A stretch of 64,000 nucleotides of DNA from Ferrimonas lipolytica (GCF_012295575.1 NZ_CP051180.1:4030001-4094000); one strand, 5' to 3'. Positions 1 to 9,585 are shown, numbered from the stretch's first letter. The notes: generated by a model not told the origin, from the sequence alone. Numbers and translations: made by a program.

Positions 1-1
1 A

Positions 2-733
2 GACGCTCGTAACACTGGCCAAAAAGGAGCAACCTCAGAGTTATTGATTGAAGCTCTGAAGGCCGGTTGTAATCCTGTGCATCTGAGTTGGGTACAGCAG
101 TATCCTTTGAGTTCACCAGATGAAAAGGGTTTCGGTTTTGCTTACGCCTTCAGTTCCCGTGCGGCGTGTGTACACGGTATGTTAGTTCGCCCTGATACCA
201 GCAAACGTTTTATGAATGAACTTGGGAATAGAAAACAGCGAGCGGATGCCATTATTGCGAGTGGCCACCCTGCAATTGCTATTGCCGACAGTGTTGGATT
301 TGGAAAAGTATCCCACTCTAAAATCCCAATGGCACTAGAAAACAAATCCTTGAAAAAGTTCGATACGCTGGAGGAATTAGCCAAGGAGTATGATTTAGAT
401 GTGGCGGTACTAAAGGGTGAAATTGCTCGCTACAACGAATTAGCAAGTACTGGTAAAGACGTAGATTTCAATCGTAAAATGAGCGGTGTCAGCATTGCTA
501 AAGCGCCATTTTACGCTGCGCGTTGTTACCCTAAAGTGCATCATACTATGGGCGGGGTGCAGATTAACGTTCATGGTGAAGCCATTGGCCTTGATGGTGA
601 AGTTATCAAGGGGTTGTATGCTGCAGGAGAGATGACCGGCGGTGTACACGGGGCTGTCCGACTTGGTGCTTGCGCCATTGCCGATTGCATTGTGTTTGGG
701 ATTACCGCAGGTAAGAGTGTCTCTGCTGCGTGA
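2..733 (+). CDS. Flavocytochrome c-type FAD reductase, C-terminal part (5' end outside the window)
   Basis: The reading frame is open from base 2, so the window starts inside the gene and about 243 residues are visible. They match the C-terminal flavin domain of the flavocytochrome c / fumarate reductase / urocanate reductase family. The substrate-binding histidines lie in HHTMGG (around base 540), and the FAD-binding end reads GLYAAGEMTGGVHGA followed by an arginine. In fumarate reductases the stretch after that arginine is usually RLGGNA; here it is RLGACA. Family members reduce fumarate, urocanate or related enoates in the periplasm as anaerobic electron acceptors. The exact substrate cannot be told because the N-terminal part, including any heme domain, is missing. 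A strong terminator follows the stop codon. Confidence 0.85.
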   Translation, partial: DARNTGQKGATSELLIEALKAGCNPVHLSWVQQYPLSSPDEKGFGFAYAFSSRAACVHGMLVRPDTSKRFMNELGNRKQRADAIIASGHPAIAIADSVGFGKVSHSKIPMALENKSLKKFDTLEELAKEYDLDVAVLKGEIARYNELASTGKDVDFNRKMSGVSIAKAPFYAARCYPKVHHTMGGVQINVHGEAIGLDGEVIKGLYAAGEMTGGVHGAVRLGACAIADCIVFGITAGKSVSAA

Positions 734-765
734 ACCTGTTAAACAGAACTTAGCTGATTAATTGA

Positions 766-800
766 GTCCCCTGACTGATTCAGGGGGCATTTTTTGCGTT
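766..800 (+). terminator. Rho-independent terminator of the flavin reductase gene
   Basis: A 7-bp stem CCCCTGA/TCAGGGG (768-774 and 780-786) with a 5-base loop is followed by a T-rich tract. It lies 33 bases after the stop codon. Confidence 0.85.
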
Positions 801-873
801 TTGACACGCAGTATTACATCAGCGTTCTCCGTAAACTCGAGTACAACTAACTGACATAATTTATGGTTTTTTG

Positions 874-1671
874 ATGCAATGTCCAAAATCGACTAACGAA
901 CAGCACGCTTGCACCAAAATTCTAGATGCCGCAGAACAACTGGTGGCCGAATTTGGTATTGTTTCATTTCGTTTTGCCGAAGTTGCCCAGCGTGCCAACT
1001 GCTCTAATTACACCCTTTATAAACATTTCAAATCAAAAGAAGACTTGTTGGTTTGCCTGTTTTTAAGAAACTGTGCGACGACCTCTTTGCATGGGTTTAT
1101 TACGAGCAACCCAGATCTTACCCCCCGTCAATTGGCTGTATGCCACCCAATATTTTCCTTTGTGGCAACACAACGAAGCAAAACATTCAGAAGTTTACGG
1201 TTGGTGTCAGTGAACAGTTTGTGCTGGCAATTAGCGAGCAATGAGAAAGAGACGGCTTTAAGACGCCGAGTCGACTTGTTCTGGAATACTGCACAATTCC
1301 TATATGACAATGCCCAACGCTTTGGTGAGTTAAAACTGCCCGCAAGCGATGTGCATCAGGTTACACAGTCTATAGGCTTCTTTTTGGCTGGAATACTATC
1401 AGCTTATGGCAACAAAGCTATTGGTGCTCACCATCTCGGCGACAGCCGTGATAGATTTTTTCATTTTCTAACGATGCAACTGAATCAATTTGTTTGGGAA
1501 ACCCCCTTTGAAGTAGTTGAGTTGCAACAGGTAGAGCAACGAATTAATAAATTTTTTGATAACAAAATAAGTAATTACAAAAATTGTCCAAATTGTAATA
1601 AATGTAATGAAATAAGTGAATTTCCTTGGCAGGCATCCGTTAATATTCGGCTTCCAACCACGGCTAATTGA
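874..1671 (+). CDS. TetR-family transcriptional regulator with a C-terminal cysteine cluster
   Basis: The first 60 residues form a TetR-type helix-turn-helix, with the typical SNYTLYKHFKSKEDLL recognition segment. The remaining ~200 residues would be the ligand and dimer domain. The protein is about 265 residues, longer than the usual 190-220. Its C-terminal tail carries a cluster CPNCNKC (bases ~1585-1610), which is not a general TetR feature and could bind metal or sense redox state (inference). The start is ATG 874; a TTG lies directly before it at 871 and neither has a clear ribosome-binding site. It follows the flavin reductase gene in the same direction but is separated from it by a terminator, so it is probably transcribed alone and may control that neighbour. 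Confidence 0.8.
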   Translation: MQCPKSTNEQHACTKILDAAEQLVAEFGIVSFRFAEVAQRANCSNYTLYKHFKSKEDLLVCLFLRNCATTSLHGFITSNPDLTPRQLAVCHPIFSFVATQRSKTFRSLRLVSVNSLCWQLASNEKETALRRRVDLFWNTAQFLYDNAQRFGELKLPASDVHQVTQSIGFFLAGILSAYGNKAIGAHHLGDSRDRFFHFLTMQLNQFVWETPFEVVELQQVEQRINKFFDNKISNYKNCPNCNKCNEISEFPWQASVNIRLPTTAN

Positions 1672-2075
1672 ATCAACGGTAACTCCTATGGTAGTGAACC
1701 GTTGTTGGTTCTAGTGGATAATTACCCTGTTGATAATGAGCCTATTATTAAATCATCAAACAGAGTAATTAAGTAGTTAAATCAATTATGTCAAGTAAGT
1801 AATGCAAATAGCAGCCAGTATATAACTCAGCTTAGTTTATAGCGAAGTTTATAATTGATGGTCACTTCCTAGCGAAATCGTTGCCTGCTGCCATTACTGT
1901 AATGGCCAAGTTAGAGCGGACACATGGTGCTAAATGGCGGAATATACAATTGTATTCCACCTCAATGCGACCAGCATTCCGCACCGAGTTGGGCACGCGT
2001 CCAAACCAAACTAGCCAGCTTTCCGGTGATAACTGGTCAGTTATTAACAAATCTAAACAAAAACTTTAACTGAGA
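1672..2075. other. Intergenic region with one hairpin, no gene seen
   Basis: A 7-bp inverted repeat CAACGGT/ACCGTTG (1674-1680 and 1698-1704) directly follows the TetR stop and may be a weak terminator, though the T run after it is poor. The rest is AT-rich. Short frames on both strands around 1862-2069 mirror each other and show no coding features. The region lies between convergent transcription units. Confidence 0.5.
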
Positions 2076-2309
2076 TTACTCTCTAGGGGTGTCTGCCTCA
2101 GGGTTAGCTAGCAAGTAAACTATGAAGACTACAAACATTGAGAGATAGACCCCGATCCCGGTTATTAAAACTCTTAAAAAAACTTCATTAAAAGAGCCGT
2201 CGACGCCAGAGATCAAGGACTTTATGAGAATCACAAACATAATAACAGTCCCGGATATGCATCCGTACTTTAAAGCTCTTTTAAGCAAATGAGGTTTGGA
2301 GCCATCCAT
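2076..2309 (-). CDS. Small two-helix membrane protein, last gene of the Rhs locus
   Basis: The 77-residue product has a short charged N-terminus and two hydrophobic helices (about residues 16-33 and 45-68), separated by a polar segment. ATG 2309 is chosen over TTG 2312 because AAGGAAG lies 7 bases upstream. The start overlaps the stop of the preceding Rhs core gene, so translation is probably coupled. No family was recognised. Position directly after an Rhs C-terminal domain is where immunity genes lie in polymorphic toxin loci, so an immunity role against the preceding product is possible but is inferred from position only. Confidence 0.6.
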   Translation of the reverse strand: MDGSKPHLLKRALKYGCISGTVIMFVILIKSLISGVDGSFNEVFLRVLITGIGVYLSMFVVFIVYLLANPEADTPRE

Positions 2310-3214
2310 CAACGTTCTTCCTTTTGTAAACCTTGATCAATCGTTTTCCCAGCAAAATCACTAGCGGCATTAACACCTGCATCAAAAGCTTGGTTATCCA
2401 GAGATTTTACCGTATCTTTGACTGCAGTGGCTACTTTAGCTATTGCACTACCAACCTGCTTTCCTGGGCCAGACATAGACATAACCCCGTTGACGGTTGT
2501 GTCGCTTAAGCTTGGAGTCTCTCCATTTAGGTTTTCGTTGACAGCATAACCTGTTGCCCCTGCTACACCACCGCCTGCCGAAACTAGTGCTCCTGCCGCA
2601 ATTTTCTCACTTTGAGATGCGACTACCTTGCCTCCCACACTTAAGCTCGACTTGGCTAACGATGTTAATCCTCCCGTCACCGCACCTACTGCACCACTAA
2701 CTAAAGATTGTTTTAAATCAACGGAGCCAGTCATTACGTATTGAGCTCCAGCATCAGCGATGAAACCAATAGCAAACCCAAGCACTCCAAACTCACCATC
2801 GGGATCAACGTATTTGTACGGATTGTTATTCGCGTAGGTATAACGATTGAATCCATGCACGGGGTTGCCACGTTGGATATGGCCAAGGGCATCAACGGGA
2901 TCATTGGAGTAGAACCGACCTATGAGTGGATCATAGTACCGAGCCTGCATATAAGTTAGGCCAGTATCCTTATCGAATTCATGGCTGGTATAACCGGTGT
3001 CGTCTCCTTGGTTGTTCAGGCGCTTTCCAAACAGATCGTAATGCTCCCGCCAAAGAACATTGCCTTCTTCGTCGGTGGCGGCAACAGGTGAACCTAATGC
3101 ATCGGAGTGCATGTAGGTGACTTTAGCCGCCTGTGTAGGTAGTGCCATTAATGCGATGAATATTGCGGTACTTAGCAAAACAGCTTTTGACCACTTAAAT
3201 TGGATATTATTCAT
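2309..3214 (-). CDS. Secreted Rhs repeat-associated core (cap) protein with variable C-terminus
   Basis: The protein has about 301 residues. A signal peptide (residues 1-29, ending in PTQAA) is followed by the Rhs core: a segment like TYMHSDALGSPVAATDEEGN, the QARYYDPLIGRF motif, and NPYKYVDPDG at the end of the core. After DPDG comes a variable tail of about 150 residues, rich in Gly, Ala and Val, with no nuclease or protease motif that I recognise. The frame is open back to a TTG at 3244 that overlaps the preceding stop, but ATG 3214 has a GGTGG ribosome-binding site and starts the signal peptide cleanly. In most Rhs proteins this core is the C-terminal part of one long chain. Here it is a separate exported protein next to a long Rhs protein that lacks it. 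Confidence 0.8.
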   Translation of the reverse strand: MNNIQFKWSKAVLLSTAIFIALMALPTQAAKVTYMHSDALGSPVAATDEEGNVLWREHYDLFGKRLNNQGDDTGYTSHEFDKDTGLTYMQARYYDPLIGRFYSNDPVDALGHIQRGNPVHGFNRYTYANNNPYKYVDPDGEFGVLGFAIGFIADAGAQYVMTGSVDLKQSLVSGAVGAVTGGLTSLAKSSLSVGGKVVASQSEKIAAGALVSAGGGVAGATGYAVNENLNGETPSLSDTTVNGVMSMSGPGKQVGSAIAKVATAVKDTVKSLDNQAFDAGVNAASDFAGKTIDQGLQKEER

Positions 3215-3240
3215 TTGCTGATTCCACCGTTCCTTGATGA

Positions 3241-6200
3241 TCAAAATAAGTGTCGCCCGATTGGATTGTGCAGAACGCGTACTGAGGAATTAGAAGATTT
3301 ACTTATGGAGCCCCAATAACAAGTCATAGAGAACTCAGAATAAGGATAGTTAAATGCGGTTACCCATTGTGATCCAGAAGCCGCCACAGTGTATGTTCGA
3401 AAGTTGGAACTCAATTTGCAGTAATCCGCTCCACTGGCAGACCAAGACACTCGAGTATCATCACCAATACGACTCACCGAGGTTGGAGATACTGTAAAGG
3501 CGACAAAAGGTGTAGTTGCCGTTAACCAAGGAATACCTAGTCGATAGTTACCGCAACTGCTGTCTTTGCATGCATTTACACGGAACTTTGACTTCCCGTC
3601 AGCTAAAGTGGCTTTGTAACTAGTTCCTGAACCACTGTAAATCTGCTTCCAAGAGCCGTTTAGGTAATTTTCTAAGCGATAGCCGGTTGCTCCAGGAACG
3701 ACGCTCCAGAATATAGTTGCATTACCCGAGCTGGTTTGTTCCACATAGCTAATGGTTGATGGTGTATGAACTACGTAGGTATAACTGCTGTATTGATAAT
3801 CTGTGCATTTGTTACTATCACAGCTCCGTACCCGATAGCGGTACTTGCCGGTTTGCTTTCCTGTAATGTTATGTGATTGAGCTTTGGTATTGGTGACATC
3901 GGCCCAAGCACCATCATTAAGCTGTTGCTGTAACTGGTAATAATAAGCCCCAATTTCATCCGACCATAAAACGCTAAAATTTCCATCGGTGTCTTTTGAT
4001 GGTGAAGTTAGAGAGCTTGGTGCAGTGAGTGTTCGTGCCTTAAGAGTCGCTCCTTGATGCGCATCGCCACAAACATTATCCCTGCAGGCTCTTACTCTGA
4101 ATTGATAGTCACCATCGGCCAAGCTCGCCGTAAAACTCGTGGCGGTACCAGCGTAGATTAGAGCCCATGCACCGTTTAACTTATGCTCTAGTTTATAGCT
4201 ACTTGCGCCGTTAACTGCTTTCCAAGTAATACCCGCACTGCCGGTAGTCGTTTGCAAAGCGTATGCAATGTACGAAGGGGTATGGACAACATAAAAAGTA
4301 CTACTGAAACGATAGTCACTACAGTTGTTGTCGTGACAACTGCTTACTCGGTAGCGATAAGCGCCAGTTGCTTTGCCCGAGAGCGATTGCGAGGTTGCAG
4401 TTGTGTTCAATGAGATAGTCTCCCAACTGCCCCCATTGAGTTGCTGTTGAAGCGTGTAGTGTGACGCACCTAGCCCAGCCGCCCAGCTAACGGTAAAGCT
4501 ACCATTATTATTGAAAGATGGAACAGATATGCTCTCTGGCATTTCCAGAATAGCGGCTGAATCGTCGATTTTTGCTACTAGTTGGTCAGCTAAATAAATG
4601 TAATCGGTTGTTTTACCAGTCTCTAAATCGGTTTTAAACATCAGTTTCCCGTCTCGAGAATAGACGCTGTGGCTGCTTTCACCGCTCCGATTCGTCACTT
4701 TTACGCGTTTACCGTGACCGTCATAATAATAAAGGTTTCCATCCGCACTGAGCATCTGGTTGGCATGGTTATAACTCATCCCAAATAGTGTGTTGTTAGT
4801 AACGTTCCCCGCATCATCATGTTGATAATTAGCGATAACGCTTCCGCTTACACGATCCAGTCTATTGGTAGTGGTATTAAAATGGAGCGTTAGCCTTTCT
4901 TGACCCACATTTTTTTCGTATAGGTTGCCGATAGAGTCGTACTTTAAGGTTGCACTCCCCCATTTCCCGTTTACCTTCTTTAATCGGTGCAAACCGTCGT
5001 AATCGAATCCTGATAGACTATTCGCTGATGTCACCACGTCAGTTAAACCTATCAAGTTATCAGCTAAATCATATTCATACGTGAGGTTCACGATGTCGTC
5101 ATTATTGAAATGCTCAAGCGCCTCTGGACGGTTAGTTGCGTCAAAACGTTGGATAAACTGCACGCCATTACCATAAACGAAACTGCCTAACGAGCCTGTT
5201 GGATGATAAATCGCATCGGTGGCGTAACTGCCAGCTTGGGTCGGTTGACCAAGCTCATTAGGGGTAAAGTCGATCACTAAACCACTGGGGTAGGTTACTG
5301 ACTTAGTGTGACCTCGTGAATTGTATGCCCAGCTCAAAGGGTACTCTAGACCGCTAATTGTCAGGGATTCGACCTCAAGAAGGTTACGGCTGTTGTACTG
5401 GTAACTCCATTGAGTATCCGAGGTGGTTAGGCTAGTTAGGTTGTTGTTCTCATCATAGTGATACGCTCGAGGCTGGCTATCATCAGGGTGTTTTTCTGCT
5501 GCCAAGCGTCCAAGGTTGTCATAACTCATAGTTGCACGCCGACTTGGCAGACTAACACCGCAGATGCTGCTTGGAGATACTAGCCCGTTAGCTTTCCATG
5601 CAAGTTGTCGCTGCGCGTTATGGCCAAACTCCGTTATGCCAGTATCGGGGCGCTTGATTCGGCACAATTGAGCATATTGGTCGTAGTGACGCTCTTCGGT
5701 GAAGCCGCCTTGACTGATCTGAGTAACCTGTCCTAGAGCGTTGTAGCTTAGAGATGTGATTCCCCCTATCGGGTCTTCAATTTTTATCGGGTACTTGTGA
5801 TTAGGCGACCCATACGCTAAGTAAGTGGAGGTAGTGGTGTTACCGAGTGGATCAGTTGTCGCAGCACGGTTTCCAGCTAAAATTGTGGTATTGGTTTTAG
5901 CCTTATCTGCTGTCCTAACCACTTCAATAGCGCGTCCATGATAATCATATTCTGTGCTAGTGCCGTGTGGGGTTACGCTTGTGCGATACGGCCATGATTG
6001 GAAGGTCGGTTGGTTTTTATAATCATATTCGGTTCTAACGTAGCGACTGGTTACTCCTTCAGTTTCTTTGGTAAACACTGGGCGCAACAGTCCGTCAAGG
6101 TAATTAACTTTGATATGAGTGCCCGTGGTAATTACCTGTTTAGTGTCGCCAGCGAAAACTGGTGAAAAACCTTGTCCATCGCCGTGTGAAGTCACACGTT

Positions 6201-8616
6201 GATAATCGATAGAGGTTGGGGCCCACTGAGTGTCTGCTGGAATAATATCTGTTAACCAGCCGATTGAATTGTATCGATACTCAACTGTATTGCCGATAAA
6301 ATCGGTAACGCTTGCCGTTGTACCATCATCATTAATTTTTAGATTCGCAATGATAGTATTAGTGCTACTCCCATTAGCGTTATTGCAGCCGTTTACGGTA
6401 CCACAGGGCATAGTGATTTTGCGTGCTTTACCTCGATAATAGTTTTCGAAAATCTCGTAGCGATTTGTATCTGTATATCTAGTTTTTTTAAGGTTTCCAT
6501 CAGTGTGGTATTCGCTGTTGGTACTAATTAGTTTCCTTACCGAATAAGTATCTTTTAACTGAGTTTTGTATGGCCCGACGGCAGTGTGGTAGGTCTTTAA
6601 TGAGTATCTTTGCCAATCATTGCCGTTTGTCGATACGTCGAGGAATGTGGGCAAGTTGAGCACATGATTTAGCAAATCATGGTGAAATCCATTTTTTATA
6701 AATCGCTTGTTATTTGAAAAGGAATTGGACTCTTCAAAACGCTCTGGCTCATCGTAAACATTAAATTCATACCACTTCTTAGTATAACTATCCTGAAAGG
6801 CTCCTGCTTCGGAGAATGTATAGACAACTTGTTTAGTTATCAGTTGATTGTGTGGATTTGTTGTTCGAGCATCCTCAGCAGATAATGGGTCTTGACTGGC
6901 ACCATTAATAAATGCCTCAAGTCCATTATCACCATGGTCTGGTCCATTTATATATGTGTAATTATGACGCTCTCGTAACACCCCAAAACTGTCGAATAAT
7001 TCTTCATGTAATTTATTTCCTGCCGAAGCATAACGTCGGTCGAAATAGCTGACAGTTTCGCTGCCATCCGGTTGAATAACCTTGGTAGATTTGAGATGGG
7101 CAGTTTCGACCCCATCGAGAGCGCCGTTCAAGCGGTGGTGTTCGGTTAGTGGATCGTTCTTAAAAGCCCACTTTGAGGCTGAGTATTCGTACTGCCATTC
7201 GTAAGACGAGCCATCATTCAGGGTTAATGATTTTTTGGATAGCGAGAACAAACGAGAGAATGGTTGAATGTGATAAGTTTCAATTGCCGGGCCAGACTGG
7301 TTATAGTCTATGCGCCTTAATTTCGGCACTTCGCTTTGGTTATGGCAGTGTTCAACAACTTTAAAATTGCCAACTACACCATCAGGATGAGCCATCAAGA
7401 GATAAGGTCGGTCTATACGATCAGCTAGGCAGCGGGTACCTGGAACTCCCCAGTCAATATGGCCGTCGTTGTATATATCACCAAAGACGGTATCTTCGCT
7501 CCAGTCGCTATAGTCAAAATGCCAACTTTTGCCATCAGGACGTGTTACTGATTCAAGCAAATAAGTTTTTTCATTACCTTGATAGTTGTAGTGCCACACT
7601 TTGCCATTTGCGCGAATTTCGGCAATTCGTCCTTGTGATGACACAAATGAAATATGTCGACCGTCGCTAGTCGATATCTGTTCAATTAGACCATTCTCGC
7701 CGTAAGTGAAGCGTACCTCATTGTCGAATCGGTCAATAATCTTTGACGGCAGAAGAAAAATACTAATTTGGTCAAAGAGAAGTTTAGGGTCAATGTAACC
7801 GGTATTGGAAGGAAGGGTTACAGGAGCACAGTTTGTAGTACAGGTTTGACCGGTGCTGACTGAGGCCGCAGTATACTTTCTAAAGGATTTAATTCGTCGT
7901 TCTTTTTCGAGAAAGTAGGTTAGACCATTATTAGTGGTAATTTTGAACCCTTCATTACCGTCCTCTCCACTAAAACACTCTACTTTCCAGTTTTTGTTAT
8001 TATATCGCTGGTAAGTCGAATCACCTTTTTTAGTTGTAAGTTTTACCGAGCCCTGTTGAGGGATTGAGACGGTATCCCCATTCCAGTATGCTTTCTTTGA
8101 AACCACGTAAGGTTGAGAGCTTTGGTTGGCACCGCCTCCAATGTAAACGTTATAGTTTGGATTGGAGTTCAAAGGTAACGTACAAGCTTTGCCTCGGTTC
8201 CAATAAGCTTGATCGGCATTGCCGTTCTTATCTAGAATATATGTAGAGCGAATATGGGGAAGGCTTAAGCTCCAATTTCCAAACTCTAGTGTTTCTCGAT
8301 GCCATGAGTCTGGGTCAGACAACTTTCTGATAATACCAACTGGAATGTCAAAATTTCCCGGAATTGACAGGTCATCATGAGAAAAGGCAAGGTTCCCTGT
8401 CGATAAATCAAGGGTGTCTCCAAACAAGTCGGATGTTAATGACTTGATAGTGGGGTTAATGTTATTTTCTTCGATAAAGTTATGGCCAAAATCTTTAGTT
8501 TGTAATGGCGGTGCTATATCTCCCTCTCGATCAATGTTGGCAAACGAGCAAAATGAAATAAAAACACAACCAATACCAAAGGTTTGAACACATGTAGACA
8601 TCCAATGTCTTTTCAT
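3241..8616 (-). CDS. Large secreted Rhs/YD-repeat protein with FN3-like tail
   Basis: The protein has 1791 residues. The N-terminus (1-27) looks like a signal peptide. The typical Rhs N-terminal region follows (DLSTGNLAFSHDDLSIPG, ~70-90), and then a long run of YD repeats (about 300-1340) that in this superfamily forms a hollow shell. From about residue 1358 there are four FN3-like modules, each with a close Cys pair (CHDNNC, CRDNVC, CDSNKC, CKDSSC), then a fifth Ig-like module to the end. The chain lacks the DPxGRF/DPDG core motif, which is in the next gene 26 bases downstream. AAAGGAAG lies before ATG 8616. The locus is more AT-rich than the metabolic genes elsewhere in the window, which suggests acquisition. 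Its job could be adhesion, surface display or toxin delivery, and this cannot be settled here. Confidence 0.85.
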   Translation of the reverse strand: MKRHWMSTCVQTFGIGCVFISFCSFANIDREGDIAPPLQTKDFGHNFIEENNINPTIKSLTSDLFGDTLDLSTGNLAFSHDDLSIPGNFDIPVGIIRKLSDPDSWHRETLEFGNWSLSLPHIRSTYILDKNGNADQAYWNRGKACTLPLNSNPNYNVYIGGGANQSSQPYVVSKKAYWNGDTVSIPQQGSVKLTTKKGDSTYQRYNNKNWKVECFSGEDGNEGFKITTNNGLTYFLEKERRIKSFRKYTAASVSTGQTCTTNCAPVTLPSNTGYIDPKLLFDQISIFLLPSKIIDRFDNEVRFTYGENGLIEQISTSDGRHISFVSSQGRIAEIRANGKVWHYNYQGNEKTYLLESVTRPDGKSWHFDYSDWSEDTVFGDIYNDGHIDWGVPGTRCLADRIDRPYLLMAHPDGVVGNFKVVEHCHNQSEVPKLRRIDYNQSGPAIETYHIQPFSRLFSLSKKSLTLNDGSSYEWQYEYSASKWAFKNDPLTEHHRLNGALDGVETAHLKSTKVIQPDGSETVSYFDRRYASAGNKLHEELFDSFGVLRERHNYTYINGPDHGDNGLEAFINGASQDPLSAEDARTTNPHNQLITKQVVYTFSEAGAFQDSYTKKWYEFNVYDEPERFEESNSFSNNKRFIKNGFHHDLLNHVLNLPTFLDVSTNGNDWQRYSLKTYHTAVGPYKTQLKDTYSVRKLISTNSEYHTDGNLKKTRYTDTNRYEIFENYYRGKARKITMPCGTVNGCNNANGSSTNTIIANLKINDDGTTASVTDFIGNTVEYRYNSIGWLTDIIPADTQWAPTSIDYQRVTSHGDGQGFSPVFAGDTKQVITTGTHIKVNYLDGLLRPVFTKETEGVTSRYVRTEYDYKNQPTFQSWPYRTSVTPHGTSTEYDYHGRAIEVVRTADKAKTNTTILAGNRAATTDPLGNTTTSTYLAYGSPNHKYPIKIEDPIGGITSLSYNALGQVTQISQGGFTEERHYDQYAQLCRIKRPDTGITEFGHNAQRQLAWKANGLVSPSSICGVSLPSRRATMSYDNLGRLAAEKHPDDSQPRAYHYDENNNLTSLTTSDTQWSYQYNSRNLLEVESLTISGLEYPLSWAYNSRGHTKSVTYPSGLVIDFTPNELGQPTQAGSYATDAIYHPTGSLGSFVYGNGVQFIQRFDATNRPEALEHFNNDDIVNLTYEYDLADNLIGLTDVVTSANSLSGFDYDGLHRLKKVNGKWGSATLKYDSIGNLYEKNVGQERLTLHFNTTTNRLDRVSGSVIANYQHDDAGNVTNNTLFGMSYNHANQMLSADGNLYYYDGHGKRVKVTNRSGESSHSVYSRDGKLMFKTDLETGKTTDYIYLADQLVAKIDDSAAILEMPESISVPSFNNNGSFTVSWAAGLGASHYTLQQQLNGGSWETISLNTTATSQSLSGKATGAYRYRVSSCHDNNCSDYRFSSTFYVVHTPSYIAYALQTTTGSAGITWKAVNGASSYKLEHKLNGAWALIYAGTATSFTASLADGDYQFRVRACRDNVCGDAHQGATLKARTLTAPSSLTSPSKDTDGNFSVLWSDEIGAYYYQLQQQLNDGAWADVTNTKAQSHNITGKQTGKYRYRVRSCDSNKCTDYQYSSYTYVVHTPSTISYVEQTSSGNATIFWSVVPGATGYRLENYLNGSWKQIYSGSGTSYKATLADGKSKFRVNACKDSSCGNYRLGIPWLTATTPFVAFTVSPTSVSRIGDDTRVSWSASGADYCKLSSNFRTYTVAASGSQWVTAFNYPYSEFSMTCYWGSISKSSNSSVRVLHNPIGRHLF

Positions 8617-8693
8617 TATGAGACTTCCTTTATTGATAATTAATTTTCATCGAGTCTAAAATAGGCAATCCAATCTTTTCTTAAATGTCTGGG

Positions 8694-9062
8694 TTAGTAA
8701 TCGGGAACAACTTCAATTGGAACCGAACAGTTGGGCTTATTCAATCGATTAGATCGCTCCCTAGTGACAATCAAATACTTGGCATTGCTATTAGTTAGTG
8801 AACACCTATTCCAGCGGTTTGATTGAGATATAGAACTAACTACCTGAATGTAGATGAAGATATTTTCAAAATACATTAGTGTACAATTGCGTAAATAACG
8901 ACAGCCTAAAACCAAAGTTATGGCATAGCTAGACGGTTGTGTAGCGTAGGAGGGATGCCTTTGCCTTAGCTTCATAGTTGCTAAGTTAGTTTTACTGATG
9001 GCCGCGACGTTCTTCTCATCAGCTGAGTTGAAGAAAGTGCTTAAGGGTATAAAACCTTCCAT
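8694..9062 (-). CDS. Hypothetical protein at the head of the Rhs locus
   Basis: A 122-residue frame starting with MEGFIPLSTFF lies 77 bases upstream of the large Rhs gene and in the same direction. ATG 9062 has AAGGA 5 bases upstream; the frame stays open to a GTG at 9095. It contains a hydrophobic stretch (FIYIQVV) and several cysteines, but no family was recognised and the composition (many Ser, Asn, Arg) is not strongly protein-like. It may be a real small gene cotranscribed with the Rhs genes, or chance coding in AT-rich DNA. Confidence 0.35.
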   Translation of the reverse strand: MEGFIPLSTFFNSADEKNVAAISKTNLATMKLRQRHPSYATQPSSYAITLVLGCRYLRNCTLMYFENIFIYIQVVSSISQSNRWNRCSLTNSNAKYLIVTRERSNRLNKPNCSVPIEVVPDY

Positions 9063-9585
9063 ATGCATCCTTGTTACAGTAGACCTTGTTATCACAAGTT
9101 TTTAAATTGCGTTGTTATATTAAATACGTGATCAAGATTTAAATTGGCTCATTGGATCTAAGCTGGAGTGTTAGCAAACTGCATAAGCTTTAGGGTGAAT
9201 ACCTCACTTGGGAACATGCAACTCGGCTGGTTTTTATGATTTCTTCAACTTACAAAACTATATCGCATAGGGTGTTCATGCTTGATTTTTGTTGAATAAC
9301 ACGGCAATGAAGTATTGCTGAATTCGATAAAACGGACAGCCTATGGCTTAGAACCACTGGCTTAACTGCGAGTGGCATTAATTAGCTGGTCCACCTCGCC
9401 CTCAAACCTTCACTAGGCTTGAGGATGACTTTTTAGCGAAAGCTTATCGCGAATCATCTATGGCCATTTCAGAATTAGGAATCTATTTAGGCAAGCGCTG
9501 TTTTTAATGGTAGCGACGAAGCCATTCGGTGCAGCGACGGTAGCACTAGTTTTAGCAAATAGATTGGCTCGCATTGTTTAGGCTA
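9063..9585. other. Intergenic region with a possible decayed gene fragment
   Basis: No intact gene is visible. On the + strand, 9391-9507 is open and encodes a short peptide with a helix-turn-helix look (LAKAYRESSMAISELGIYLG). It resembles the DNA-binding end of some transposase-like proteins, but it is too short to name. The region joins the Rhs locus to the tRNA-Leu repeat and is probably a recombination scar. Confidence 0.3.

Noticed and set aside
8694-9062. Calling the frame upstream of the Rhs gene a known secretion adaptor or VgrG-type partner
   Set aside because: No motif of any secretion system component is visible; it is kept only as a low-confidence hypothetical gene.
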